A program made the position numbers and the translations under genes. A stretch of 58,231 bases of DNA. Origin: an uncultured Lachnospiraceae bacterium (GTDB lineage: Bacteria; Bacillota; Clostridia; Lachnospirales; Lachnospiraceae). A model generated the notes under the pieces. That model searched no databases. It saw nothing but the letters and a program-made list of their open reading frames with translations, and was not told the origin of the DNA. Below, in pieces: positions 17,165 to 25,505 of the stretch; within the stretch, counting starts at the first letter, position 1, and each line of letters opens with the position of its first letter. The stretch covers positions 1 to 58,231 of the forward strand of contig CACXEU010000057.1 of NCBI GenBank assembly GCA_902766735.1, given 5' to 3'.

Positions 17165-17405
17165 TAGTTCTTGCACTCGTGCAAGAACGGGACACCGTTT
17201 AATGAAAAAAAAGAGAATAGTTCTTGCACTCGTGCAAGAACGGGACACCGTTTAATGAAAAAAGAGAGAATAGTTCTTGCACTTGTGCAAGAACGGGACA
17301 CCGTTTAATGAAAAAAAGAGAATAGTTCTTGCACAAGTGCAAGAACGGGACACCGTTTAATGAAAAAAAGAGAATAGTTCTTGCACTCGTGCAAGAACGG
17401 GACAC
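17165..17405. repeat. Tandem array of 52-53 bp units, each with a 22-bp palindrome
   Basis: Four complete units (17165-17217, 17218-17270, 17271-17322, 17323-17374) and a partial fifth (17375-17405). Each holds a palindrome with 10-base arms GTTCTTGCAC and GTGCAAGAAC around a 2-base centre (TC, TC, TT, AA, TC), at 17167, 17220, 17273, 17325 and 17377. A second small stem AACGG/CCGTT overlaps its right edge, then an A-rich tract AATGAAAAAAA. Copies are nearly identical and contiguous, so this is not CRISPR. The last unit runs into the ribosome site of the next gene. Confidence 0.93.
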
Positions 17406-17429
17406 AAGTGTAAAGAAAGAGGAGAGAAC

Positions 17430-18092
17430 ATGATTTACAAAATTAGTGATTTATATGATTTAAATGAAACAATTGCAGCTGAATTATTTGATGGAAAAAC
17501 ATATCCATGGGAAGTGTTAGCGGATATTGGAGACTTTATCTTAAAGTTAGGGCCAACCTTACCGGCAGAGGAATTCGAACATCCGGCAGAAGATATCTGG
17601 ATTCATAAATCTGTATCTGTTGCCAAAACGGCCACATTAACAGGTCCGTTAATTATTGATGCAGATACCGAAGTTAGACCGGGAGCTTTTGTTCGAGGAA
17701 AAGCTATTGTTGGAAAAAACTGTGTGGTTGGAAATTCCACAGAGTTAAAGAATGTTGTATTGTTTAACACAGTACAGGTTCCGCACTATAATTATGTAGG
17801 AGATAGTGTTCTTGGAACACATTCCCATATGGGAGCCGGATCCATCACATCCAATGTGAAGTCCGATAAAACATTAGTGGTTGTGAAAGATGAAGAAGAG
17901 CAGATTGAAACCGGATTGAAAAAATTTGGTGCCATGATTGGAGATTATGTGGAAGTAGGATGTAATTCTGTTTTGAACCCAGGAACTGTCATTGGCAGAA
18001 ATACGAACATCTATCCATTATCCAGTGTTCGAGGAGTAATTCCATCAAACAGTATATTTAAAGGGAGAAATGATATTATTGACAAAAAATAA
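17430..18092 (+). CDS. Left-handed beta-helix (hexapeptide repeat) protein, GlmU C-domain-like
   Basis: A 220-residue protein: an ~70-residue N-terminal segment (MIYKISDLYDLNETIAAELFDGKTYPW) and then hexapeptide repeats (SVSVAKTATLTGPLIIDADTEV, AFVRGKAIVGKNCVVGN, VGDSVLGTHSHMGAGSITSNVKSD, YVEVGCNSVLNPGTVIGRNTNIYPLSSVRG) that resemble the acetyltransferase half of GlmU and related UDP-GlcNAc proteins. No nucleotidyltransferase domain is present. Its place after glmS supports an amino-sugar role, either an acetyltransferase or a sugar-nucleotide-related enzyme; the substrate is unknown. AAAGAGGAGAG precedes the ATG. The next gene starts inside its last 23 bases. Confidence 0.75.
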   Translation: MIYKISDLYDLNETIAAELFDGKTYPWEVLADIGDFILKLGPTLPAEEFEHPAEDIWIHKSVSVAKTATLTGPLIIDADTEVRPGAFVRGKAIVGKNCVVGNSTELKNVVLFNTVQVPHYNYVGDSVLGTHSHMGAGSITSNVKSDKTLVVVKDEEEQIETGLKKFGAMIGDYVEVGCNSVLNPGTVIGRNTNIYPLSSVRGVIPSNSIFKGRNDIIDKK

Positions 18093-18717
18093 TAAAGTGT
18101 CCCGTTTTTTTGTGGATTATGGGGGGATTGAAAATAGCAGAAAATATATCAGCATGAACTATGGGGATAATATGATTTTGGTGGCACGAAAAGTTCTGCT
18201 TATGGATGATTTTTCCATGAGGGATTTAGGAGAAGATGCTAATAATTGTGTGTTAACCGGAATCACCAGAATTTTGTCCTATTATTTAAATCAAAACGAT
18301 GAAAAGGTTGATCAGGAAATAATCTATGATCTGGTGAAAGAGAATGCCGTAAGGAAAGGCTATCAGTGGAACAAAGGGCTAGGATTCCATAGAATTAGTT
18401 CGGTGATGAAACGGTGTGCGGAAATCTATGGAATAGCCAGTAGAAAAACCCGTAGTGTATATTGTGTTGGAATTTTTAAAACGATTAAGAAACAAATCGA
18501 TATGCAAAATCCTTTGTTGATGAATCTTTCTTTTGGATACTACAGGAATCATACGGTTACGATTGCCGGGTATGAAATTTACGAAAAGAAGGGACGGTTC
18601 TGGGGAAAAAAGCATTATCCGATTGTTTTGGTTTATGATGGATGGAAGAGAACTCTTATGGGGATTGATTATCATAAACTGCGAATTCCTGTTTCTGTTA
18701 CAAGGATATCTGATTAA
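18070..18717 (+). CDS. Peptidase C39-like papain-fold protein
   Basis: A 215-residue cytoplasmic-looking protein with a plausible Cys-His-Asp triad in papain order: Cys in NNCVLTGITRIL, His in YYRNHTVTIAGYEIY and Asp in LVYDGW. This matches the C39-like (Peptidase_C39_2 or BtrH-like) fold, with no signal peptide and no ABC transporter nearby, so bacteriocin-leader processing is unlikely. It overlaps the beta-helix gene by 23 bases, implying coupling. The start is uncertain: GGGAG is only two bases before the ATG at 18070, and an ATG at codon 29 (MNYGDN) is an alternative. Substrate unknown. Confidence 0.6.
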   Translation: MILLTKNNKVSRFFVDYGGIENSRKYISMNYGDNMILVARKVLLMDDFSMRDLGEDANNCVLTGITRILSYYLNQNDEKVDQEIIYDLVKENAVRKGYQWNKGLGFHRISSVMKRCAEIYGIASRKTRSVYCVGIFKTIKKQIDMQNPLLMNLSFGYYRNHTVTIAGYEIYEKKGRFWGKKHYPIVLVYDGWKRTLMGIDYHKLRIPVSVTRISD

Positions 18718-18742
18718 TTTTGTGAAAAAGGAGGACGTGCCA

Positions 18743-20617
18743 ATGTGGGATTATCATTTGTTAGGACCATCCGTATGTATTTTACTTGTAATCCATATTT
18801 TCTATGTAACCAGACCAAAGTTACCGATTAGAAGTCGTTATACCTTTGCGTTCATTGTTTTGATTGAAGCGTTAACGTTGTTAGCTGATTACGCATCTAC
18901 AAGAATGGATGAATTATATTATGAGTATTCCACGGGGATGTTGTATGCGGTAAACAGTGCATATTTCTTGTTGTTCTTTTCCAGAATATTTTTGTTCTTC
19001 ATGTTGACGATGACGATGTTGGGAGTGGATATGAAAACAATACCGGTATCCTCAACTGCAGTGTTTATGATTCATTTTGTTGTTCTTGGGTTAATTGTCA
19101 CCTCGAATTGGAATCATTTAATCTTTCGTATTACAGAACACGGATATGAAGCTGGAAAATATTATAACATTTTATATGTTTATGCTTTTTTCTTTCAAGC
19201 ATTATCATTGCTAGTACTCTGCTCAAAAAAAAATACGATAATCAAGCGGAAAAAGGCAGTAATTTTATTTTACATAGGGATATTAACTTTTGCATATATT
19301 GTGCGAAAGATATATCCACAGTTCCTTGTTATGGATTTATTCTATGTAATTTCTATTTTGGTTGTTTATCTGGGATTTGAAAATCCTGAGTTTTATCTAA
19401 ATGGTAAAACTGGAATTTTTCATTATGATAGTTTGTTGCTTTTATTAGAAGAATGGAATTGGTTTACGGAATATCGAATTATTGCTTTTTCGATTCGTGG
19501 GTATAGAAAAAACAGAGAAATATATGGTTCGACCCATATGGATAATTGTTTGGTGTTAATTGCAAATTTCATGAAAAAGGAATTTCGCGGGTCGCAAAAC
19601 TTTTACATTCGAGATGGACGATTTGCCATCGTGACTCGAAAACAGAACACGGAAGAAATGATTGAAAAAATCAGAAAACGTTTTGAACGTGCGTGGATTA
19701 TGGATAAAACAGAAATGTTTCTCGATATTGGCTTTGCCAAATATGATTCCAAGTTGAAAGAAAAACCGAGAGTGGTTTTTCAGGCGATTGAAGAAGCGTT
19801 AAGTGAAGCGGTTGAGCAGAACACAGAGACAATAGAAATAACCAGGAAAACGTTGGATAAAATTAATCGTTTAGAGGCGGTAAAGGTAGCATTGGAAACG
19901 GCGCTGGACGATTATAGTGTAGAAGTGTTCCTTCAACCGGTTGTTAGAACTTCGGACTTTAAGATTATCGGTGCGGAATCACTAGTGAGAATCAATGATG
20001 GGGTAATTGGGTGGATCAAGCCAAAGGAATTTATTTCGATTGCTGAAAAGAATGGAAGTATTACGAGACTTGGAAGTCAAGTATTCGAAAAAACTTGTGA
20101 CTTTTATAGTAAAGTAGGAAAGAAGCTTGGCTTAGAATGGATTAATGTGAATATGTCACCAATCCAATTTAAAGATAAGAACATTCTGATGAACTATAAA
20201 AATATTCTTTCGAAATATAATCTTTCTCCGAATCGAATTCACCTAGAGATCACTGAACGAAACATTATGGATATTGAACTGATTCAGGAGAATATGGAGT
20301 CTTTTGTTCAGGAAGGATTCAAGTTTTCGTTGGATGATTATGGAAGCGGTTATTCCAATGCCATCAGTGTTTTGAATTATCCGTTGAGCAATGTGAAATT
20401 AGATAAGGATGTGATTCATGCACACTTTAAAAAGCCTACAGAGTTTCTTCCTAGTGAACTGAAAATCTTAAAAAGCATGGATGTTAGTGTAACCGCAGAG
20501 GGAATTGAAACACAAGAAATGGCGAATACCATGAGGGACTTCGGCTGCGACTTTCTTCAGGGATATTATTTTGGAAGACCGGTTTCACTGGACGAGTTTG
20601 TGGAACAGTTTGGTTAA
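18743..20617 (+). CDS. Membrane cyclic-di-GMP phosphodiesterase (EAL domain) with degenerate GGDEF
   Basis: A 624-residue protein: about seven N-terminal membrane helices (residues 5-225), a GGDEF-like domain whose signature is lost (RDGRFAIVTRK where GGDEF would be), and a C-terminal EAL domain from about residue 375. EAL catalytic positions look intact: ESL (the Glu of EAL), NVNMSP, EITERN, LDDYGSGYS, the Lys in NVKLDKD, AEGIET and QGYYFGRP. It therefore probably hydrolyses c-di-GMP in response to a membrane-sensed signal. The frame extends back to 18533, inside the C39-like gene, but the ATG at 18743 follows AAAAAGGAGGAC and opens directly into a membrane helix. Confidence 0.85.
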   Translation: MWDYHLLGPSVCILLVIHIFYVTRPKLPIRSRYTFAFIVLIEALTLLADYASTRMDELYYEYSTGMLYAVNSAYFLLFFSRIFLFFMLTMTMLGVDMKTIPVSSTAVFMIHFVVLGLIVTSNWNHLIFRITEHGYEAGKYYNILYVYAFFFQALSLLVLCSKKNTIIKRKKAVILFYIGILTFAYIVRKIYPQFLVMDLFYVISILVVYLGFENPEFYLNGKTGIFHYDSLLLLLEEWNWFTEYRIIAFSIRGYRKNREIYGSTHMDNCLVLIANFMKKEFRGSQNFYIRDGRFAIVTRKQNTEEMIEKIRKRFERAWIMDKTEMFLDIGFAKYDSKLKEKPRVVFQAIEEALSEAVEQNTETIEITRKTLDKINRLEAVKVALETALDDYSVEVFLQPVVRTSDFKIIGAESLVRINDGVIGWIKPKEFISIAEKNGSITRLGSQVFEKTCDFYSKVGKKLGLEWINVNMSPIQFKDKNILMNYKNILSKYNLSPNRIHLEITERNIMDIELIQENMESFVQEGFKFSLDDYGSGYSNAISVLNYPLSNVKLDKDVIHAHFKKPTEFLPSELKILKSMDVSVTAEGIETQEMANTMRDFGCDFLQGYYFGRPVSLDEFVEQFG

Positions 20618-20675
20618 GAATAATAGCTTTTGTTACTTTATTTTATTAAAAAATTAATTTAAAAGGCGGTTCGGT

Positions 20676-20704
20676 TTGACAATGTAAAATGGTTCGTATA
20701 TAAT
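20676..20704 (+). promoter_or_regulatory. Consensus SigA promoter for pckA
   Basis: TTGACA (20676-20681) and TATAAT (20699-20704) with exactly 17 bp spacing: both hexamers are perfect. About 70 bases of leader follow. Confidence 0.9.
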
Positions 20705-20781
20705 TCACTGTGGAGTTATTGCCTTTATATGCGAGGAAATAGAGGAATAGCTTATTATACTGAAAGGAAAGAGGTAAAAAA

Positions 20782-22392
20782 ATGGCAACTATTGATTTAA
20801 GTAAGTATGGCATTACAGGTGTAGAAGAGATTATTTATAATCCTTCGTATGAAAAATTATTTGAAGACGAGACAAATCCTGAACTTACAGGATATGAAAA
20901 AGGACAGAATACTGAACTTGACGCAGTAAACGTTATGACAGGTATTTATACAGGACGTTCTCCTAAAGATAAATTTATCGTTGAGGACGAAAATTCAGAA
21001 AACACTGTATGGTGGGATTCCGCAGAATATCCAAACGATAACCACCGTGCATCTAAGGAAACATGGGAAGCATGTAAGGAATTAGCCATTAAGGAACTTT
21101 CTAATAAGAAGTTATACGTTGTTGATGCATTTTGTGGTGCAAACAAGGATACACGTATGGCAGTTCGTTTCATCATGGAAGTTGCTTGGCAGGCACATTT
21201 CGTAAAGAACATGTTTATTGTTCCTACAGATGAAGAATTAGAAAACTTTGAACCTGATTTTGTAGTATATAATGCTTCTAAGGCAAAAGTTGAAAATTAC
21301 AAGGAATTAGGATTAAACTCAGAAACAGCAGTTGTATTTAATATCACAAGCCGTGAACAGGTTATCTTAAACACATGGTATGGTGGAGAAATGAAGAAGG
21401 GTATGTTCTCAATGATGAACTATTACCTTCCATTAAAGGGAATTGCTTCAATGCACTGTTCAGCAAACACTGACTTAAACGGTGAAAACACAGCAATCTT
21501 CTTTGGTTTATCAGGAACAGGAAAGACTACTCTTTCTACAGATCCTAAGAGATTATTAATCGGTGATGATGAACATGGTTGGGATGACAATGGTGTATTC
21601 AACTTTGAAGGTGGATGTTACGCTAAGGTTATCAACCTTGATAAGGAATCTGAACCGGATATCTATAATGCAATCAAGCGTAATGCTTTATTAGAAAACG
21701 TTACTGTAGATGCTGACGGAAAGATTGATTTTGATGATAAGAGTGTTACAGAAAATACACGTGTTTCTTATCCAATCAACCATATTGAAAACATTGTTCG
21801 TCCAGTATCTTCAGCACCAGCTGCTAAGAACGTTATCTTCTTATCAGCAGAAGCATTCGGAGTATTACCTCCTGTATCTGTTTTAACACCGGAACAGACA
21901 CAGTATTACTTCTTATCAGGATTTACTGCAAAACTTGCAGGTACAGAACGTGGAATTACAGAACCTACTCCAACATTCTCAGCATGTTTCGGACAGGCAT
22001 TCTTAGAATTACATCCAACAAAGTATGCTGAAGAACTTGTTAAGAAGATGGAAAAGAGTGGAGCAAAGGCTTACTTAGTAAATACAGGATGGAATGGAAC
22101 TGGAAAGAGAATTTCTATTAAGGATACTCGTGGAATCATTGATGCTATCTTAAACGGTGACATCAACAATGCGCCTACAAAGCAGATTCCAATCTTCAAC
22201 TTCGAAGTTCCAACAGAACTTCCAGGAGTTGATCCTGCAATCCTTGATCCAAGAGATACATATGCAGATGCTTCTGAATGGGAAACTAAGGCAGTTGATC
22301 TTGCAACAAGATTTAACAAGAACTTTGTGAAGTATACAGGAAATGAAGCTGGTAAAGCACTCGTTCCTGCAGGCCCACAGCTTGATAAATAA
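20782..22392 (+). CDS. pckA: Phosphoenolpyruvate carboxykinase (ATP)
   Basis: A 536-residue ATP-dependent PEPCK interconverting oxaloacetate and PEP. Signatures: [11 protein letters not shown], the [18 protein letters not shown] metal-binding block, SMHCSANTD, the P-loop [11 protein letters not shown] and [23 protein letters not shown]. In fermentative gut anaerobes this enzyme often runs towards oxaloacetate (CO2 fixation); that direction is inference here. A perfect consensus promoter and a codon set strongly biased towards few codons suggest high expression. Monocistronic, with a terminator at 22402-22432. Confidence 0.96.
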   Translation: MATIDLSKYGITGVEEIIYNPSYEKLFEDETNPELTGYEKGQNTELDAVNVMTGIYTGRSPKDKFIVEDENSENTVWWDSAEYPNDNHRASKETWEACKELAIKELSNKKLYVVDAFCGANKDTRMAVRFIMEVAWQAHFVKNMFIVPTDEELENFEPDFVVYNASKAKVENYKELGLNSETAVVFNITSREQVILNTWYGGEMKKGMFSMMNYYLPLKGIASMHCSANTDLNGENTAIFFGLSGTGKTTLSTDPKRLLIGDDEHGWDDNGVFNFEGGCYAKVINLDKESEPDIYNAIKRNALLENVTVDADGKIDFDDKSVTENTRVSYPINHIENIVRPVSSAPAAKNVIFLSAEAFGVLPPVSVLTPEQTQYYFLSGFTAKLAGTERGITEPTPTFSACFGQAFLELHPTKYAEELVKKMEKSGAKAYLVNTGWNGTGKRISIKDTRGIIDAILNGDINNAPTKQIPIFNFEVPTELPGVDPAILDPRDTYADASEWETKAVDLATRFNKNFVKYTGNEAGKALVPAGPQLDK

Positions 22393-22401
22393 TTGCTTTT
22401 T

Positions 22402-22432
22402 AAGAAAAGACCGTTAAGGTCTTTTCTTTTTT
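22402..22432 (+). terminator. Intrinsic terminator after pckA
   Basis: AAGAAAAGACC pairs perfectly with GGTCTTTTCTT around GTTAA, followed by T5. Confidence 0.88.
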
Positions 22433-22569
22433 AGGAATAAGGAAACAGCCGAAGGCCTATTCGCGTGTATAGAACGGCTGTGATGCAATGATGAAACAAG
22501 AGGACAAGTTCCGGTAATTGTACAGTGGAAAAGGTGCGAAAAATAGGGGAAAGTGTAGACGAAAAGTCA

Positions 22570-22598
22570 TTGCAAAAATAGCTTGAATAGACTATAAT
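22570..22598 (+). promoter_or_regulatory. Promoter of the structured RNA
   Basis: TTGCAA (22570-22575) and TATAAT (22593-22598) with 17 bp spacing, predicting a start near 22605. Confidence 0.7.
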
Positions 22599-22604
22599 AA
22601 AACT

Positions 22605-22806
22605 ATCAAAACAGTTATCTGTTTTGAGACCTGAAGTGTTATGGATGCTGTTAATTTTGAACCTACAGTATGAATAAAGGGATTCCTAATCTCTAAAGAG
22701 ATGTCAGGCCTCATTAATATTAGTGGAAGACAGAACTTTAGATGCGGTTGCCCACCTGGCGGAAGCTAGGACTCAAAAAACAGGCCTGGCACCTTAGGTT
22801 TTTACA
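22605..22806 (+). ncRNA. ssrS: Probable 6S RNA
   Basis: A gene-free, promoter-driven ~200-base segment that folds as one long rod. ACCTGAAGTGTT (22629-22640) pairs with GGCACCTTAGGT (22788-22799) as closing stem; a central unpaired zone around TTTTGAACC and GACAGAACTTTAG follows; the distal arm ends in the ATCTC/GAGAT hairpin near 22690. Closing stem, open bubble and terminal stem are the 6S plan, mimicking an open promoter to bind sigma-A polymerase, and CCTGAxGTGTT with TTTTGAACC fits Bacillota 6S sequences as I remember them. A second pairing (CTGTTTTGAG with CTCAAAAAACAG) competes with the local 5' hairpin. Family assignment was not computed. Confidence 0.58.
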
Positions 22807-22821
22807 AAAGATTTTTTAATG

Positions 22822-22851
22822 AACGCAGTATATTTATATACTGCGTTTTTT
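22822..22851 (+). terminator. Intrinsic terminator downstream of the 6S-like RNA
   Basis: AACGCAGTATA (22822-22832) and TATACTGCGTT (22837-22847) pair perfectly around TTTA, then T6. Confidence 0.88.
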
Positions 22852-22874
22852 ATGTGTAAATATAAGGGGGAAAT

Positions 22875-24212
22875 ATGAAAAAAGTAATTATCGGTTGGAT
22901 TGTATTATTGATTTTAACAGCGACTGCATTTCGAATTGATTCGGCAGAGTTAATGGAAAGTGTGCAAATACCAAAGTCAGAACCGGCTGTGAAATCAAAA
23001 TTTGTGGGAATGAAAAAGAAAAAGGAGGACAAGACATGGGTGCGAATTGTGATTTTGAACCCGGAAAGTAAACAACGCTGGCATTCAAATTTAAAACTTC
23101 GAGGAACTCAAATGAAGCTGTATCGTGCAAAGGAAAAAAACGAAGTAGATTCGTTGAATTTGAATCGGGACAGTGCAGTGTTTCAAGACAATGATGTAAT
23201 AAAGGTCGAAGCAAAAGATGGAATTTCGATGGAAGGAACTTCGGATAAAGATGTAGTCTATTATGGAACACTCAATATATATCGGGAAAATAGTGGATTG
23301 GTTGTGGTTAATCAAGTAGAACTGGAACATTATGTGGCTGGTGTAGTCTCCAGTGAAATCGGAGTAGATGCCCCGAAGGAAGCAATGAAAGCTCAAGCGG
23401 TTTGTGCCAGAACTTATATTGTCAGTTCCAAAATAAAAAAATATAAGAAATACAAGGCGGAAGCAGATGATAGTACAGATTACCAGGTCTATAACAGAAA
23501 TGCACCGAATAAGAGGTGCTTCCAGGCTGCGAAGGAGACAAGGAATTTAATTTTAACCTATCGGGGAAAGCCGATTACAGCATATTATTTTTCCACATCC
23601 TGTGGTTATACCACAAATTATCGTATTTGGGGAAGGGAGAAAAAAAGATATTTGTCAGGATGTAAAGTGGCGGAGAAATGGAGCCAACCATCCGTTAATT
23701 TTGAGAAATACATTCGTGGAAAAGGAGATGGGTATGAAAAAAATCAGCCATATTATCGGTGGAAGTGTTATTTGAATAGTGGGCAGATTGAAAATGCAGT
23801 ATCATTAATGACTGGAGTAAATATTGGTAGATTCGAAAAAGCGGAAGTGAACGAACGAGGTGTTGGAGGGATTGCCTCACAAATCACTATATACGGAGAC
23901 GAGAGACAGGTGGTGGTAAATAATCAAATGCAGATTCGAAAGATTCTTTGTTCATCTTATATGAATTTAGAATTACAGGATGGAACAATCAAGACAGGAT
24001 TATTGATGCTTCCCAGTGCTTTTATTGCAATAGATACAGTTTATCAGGGAAGAGTGGTTTCCGGTTTGAAAATTTATGGAGGGGGATTTGGACATGGATC
24101 CGGAATGAGTCAGAATGGAGCTGTCGAAATGGCAAAACAAGGCTGTGACTATAAAGAAATCCTGAACCATTTTTATGAAAAAATCAGAATTCAGAAACGA
24201 GTGATGTTATGA
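22875..24212 (+). CDS. SpoIID/LytB-domain protein
   Basis: A 445-residue exported protein with an N-terminal membrane or signal helix (residues 2-18). The SpoIID domain is clear: LEHYVAGVVSSEIGVDAPKEAMKAQAVCARTY with the catalytic Glu in SSEIG, then the C-terminal GGGFGHGSGMSQNGAVEMAKQGCDYKEILNHFY. SpoIID is a lytic transglycosylase acting on denuded glycan strands during engulfment; paralogues occur in vegetative cells, so the exact sporulation role is uncertain. The ATG follows AAGGGGG. The last six bases overlap the end of the convergent YihY gene. Confidence 0.85.
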   Translation: MKKVIIGWIVLLILTATAFRIDSAELMESVQIPKSEPAVKSKFVGMKKKKEDKTWVRIVILNPESKQRWHSNLKLRGTQMKLYRAKEKNEVDSLNLNRDSAVFQDNDVIKVEAKDGISMEGTSDKDVVYYGTLNIYRENSGLVVVNQVELEHYVAGVVSSEIGVDAPKEAMKAQAVCARTYIVSSKIKKYKKYKAEADDSTDYQVYNRNAPNKRCFQAAKETRNLILTYRGKPITAYYFSTSCGYTTNYRIWGREKKRYLSGCKVAEKWSQPSVNFEKYIRGKGDGYEKNQPYYRWKCYLNSGQIENAVSLMTGVNIGRFEKAEVNERGVGGIASQITIYGDERQVVVNNQMQIRKILCSSYMNLELQDGTIKTGLLMLPSAFIAIDTVYQGRVVSGLKIYGGGFGHGSGMSQNGAVEMAKQGCDYKEILNHFYEKIRIQKRVML

Positions 24213-25040
24213 GTCCTTTCGGCTATCCGGATAGGCATGACGGATGATTTCTGCACCGATAAACAAGATATAGATACAGAAGTAGAACCACATCATAAGC
24301 AAGACCACACCGGTGAAACTGCCATACATATAAGACATATTAAAAAAGTTGTCGATGTATACTGAGAAGGCATAGGAGAAAATACTCCAACCTAAGGCAC
24401 AGACAACTGCTCCCGGTAAAACAGTATGGAAGGTTGTCAGCTTGAAATTAATGATGCGGAATAGCAACGCAAAGAACAGCACCATAATTAAAAAGAAAAA
24501 TCCATAACGAATCAGGTTCAGGGAAAAATGAATGTCCTGAAGTCCCGGAATATATGAAAATGCCAATTTTAATAATCTGTTACCGAATACGATGAATGTC
24601 ATAGATAACACGATAACTAGAATGAAGAAAATTGTATAAATCATGGAAATGAATCGTAAGATGAAATAATTCCGTTTCTGATGAATGTTGAAAATTTCAT
24701 AGAGGCCGAACATAACAGACAGGAATCCTTTCGATGCAGACCATACAGCCAAAATCGCTGTAATGGAGAGCAAGGCTCCGGAAGCGTGGGTATATAGTTC
24801 GTTCACCAACTGAATCAGAATTGGATTAAGAGAGTGAGGAATATAAGTGTTTATCAAATAAATTACATAGGATTCATCCAATGCTGTATGAGCCAAAGCA
24901 TTTAACAACAGTAAAAAAAAGGGAAAGGTAGACAAAAAAATAAAAAAAGACGCCTGTGCAGCATAAATCCCCACATGATCATCTGACATATCGCAGAAAA
25001 AAATATAAATATTGACACACATATTCCAAATTTTCTTCAT
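24207..25040 (-). CDS. YihY/BrkB-family inner membrane protein
   Basis: A 277-residue protein with six predicted membrane helices. Family features are the N-terminal AAQASFFIFLSTFPFFLLLLNAL, the GALLSITAILAVWSASKGFLSVMFGLYEIFNI block and the C-terminal LPGAVVCALGWSIFSYAFSVYI, then SYMYGSFTGVVLLMMWFYFCIYILFIGAEI. Once named RNase BN, this family is now regarded as a membrane protein family of unknown transport role. The start at 25040 points away from the pheS T-box promoter. It ends convergently with the SpoIID gene. Confidence 0.88.
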   Translation of the reverse strand: MKKIWNMCVNIYIFFCDMSDDHVGIYAAQASFFIFLSTFPFFLLLLNALAHTALDESYVIYLINTYIPHSLNPILIQLVNELYTHASGALLSITAILAVWSASKGFLSVMFGLYEIFNIHQKRNYFILRFISMIYTIFFILVIVLSMTFIVFGNRLLKLAFSYIPGLQDIHFSLNLIRYGFFFLIMVLFFALLFRIINFKLTTFHTVLPGAVVCALGWSIFSYAFSVYIDNFFNMSYMYGSFTGVVLLMMWFYFCIYILFIGAEIIRHAYPDSRKDS

Positions 25041-25156
25041 TGTATTGGCTCCACCATATTTTTTGATTGTTTTATGATATTGATAGTATATGTATTAGTA
25101 TATCATTTTTTTCGGAATTCAACAATTACATCATAAACTTTGTATGGAGTTCCTTG

Positions 25157-25185
25157 TTGACACTGTTTTTTCTCTGTGCTAGAAT
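25157..25185 (+). promoter_or_regulatory. Promoter of the pheST leader
   Basis: TTGACA (25157-25162) and TAGAAT (25180-25185) with 17 bp spacing. Confidence 0.75.
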
Positions 25186-25191
25186 AATCTG

Positions 25192-25442
25192 TGTTTTTAA
25201 AGGCTATGATTGTGTTAGTAGATACTTATTTTCCTTGAGAGAGAAGGATTCATGGGCTGAAAGATCCTTTAGGTTCAGGTAAGTATTGAATTTCCCACAG
25301 GAGCTGCTTTTCTGAAACTTGAGTAGGAGAAGACGTAGGATGTGCGTTAAACAGAAATGAGCGTTTGTAGAAATACAAAAATCAGGGTGGTACCGCGGAG
25401 ATATTTCGTCCCTTCGAATTGATTGTTCGGAGGGATTTTTTA
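25192..25442 (+). promoter_or_regulatory. T-box leader controlling pheST (tRNA-Phe)
   Basis: The canonical T-box sequence TGGTACCGCGG lies at 25388-25398, followed by the terminator TCCCTTCGAA (25409-25418) with TTCGGAGGGA (25426-25435) and T7. Stem I begins near the AGAGAG at about 25238. Uncharged tRNA pairing its NCCA end with the T-box bulge would favour the antiterminator. Phe codons suitable as specifier occur at 25291-25294 after GAA, but the specifier loop is not certain; specificity is inferred mainly from the genes it precedes. Confidence 0.9.
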
Positions 25443-25505
25443 TTGGAAAAATGACTCGGACGATGGATTCAATCAAATGATTTTATGAAATAAAGGAGAG
25501 AAAAG

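Noticed and set aside
16990..17405. Minus-strand open frames of 103 and 68 codons over the palindrome array
   Set aside because: They only translate the repeat units, shift frame between 53- and 52-bp copies, overlap the end of glmS, and have no ribosome site.
17165..17405. CRISPR array
   Set aside because: The units are contiguous tandem copies with no unique spacers and no cas genes nearby.
18533..18742. 70-codon extension of the EAL protein
   Set aside because: It lies inside the C39-like gene in another frame, and the ATG at 18743 has a strong AAGGAGGAC site and opens into the first helix.
22605..22806. tmRNA, RNase P or SRP RNA instead of 6S
   Set aside because: No CCA-type acceptor stem or tag frame, no RNase P core sequence and no SRP tetraloop arm were seen; length and rod shape fit 6S better.
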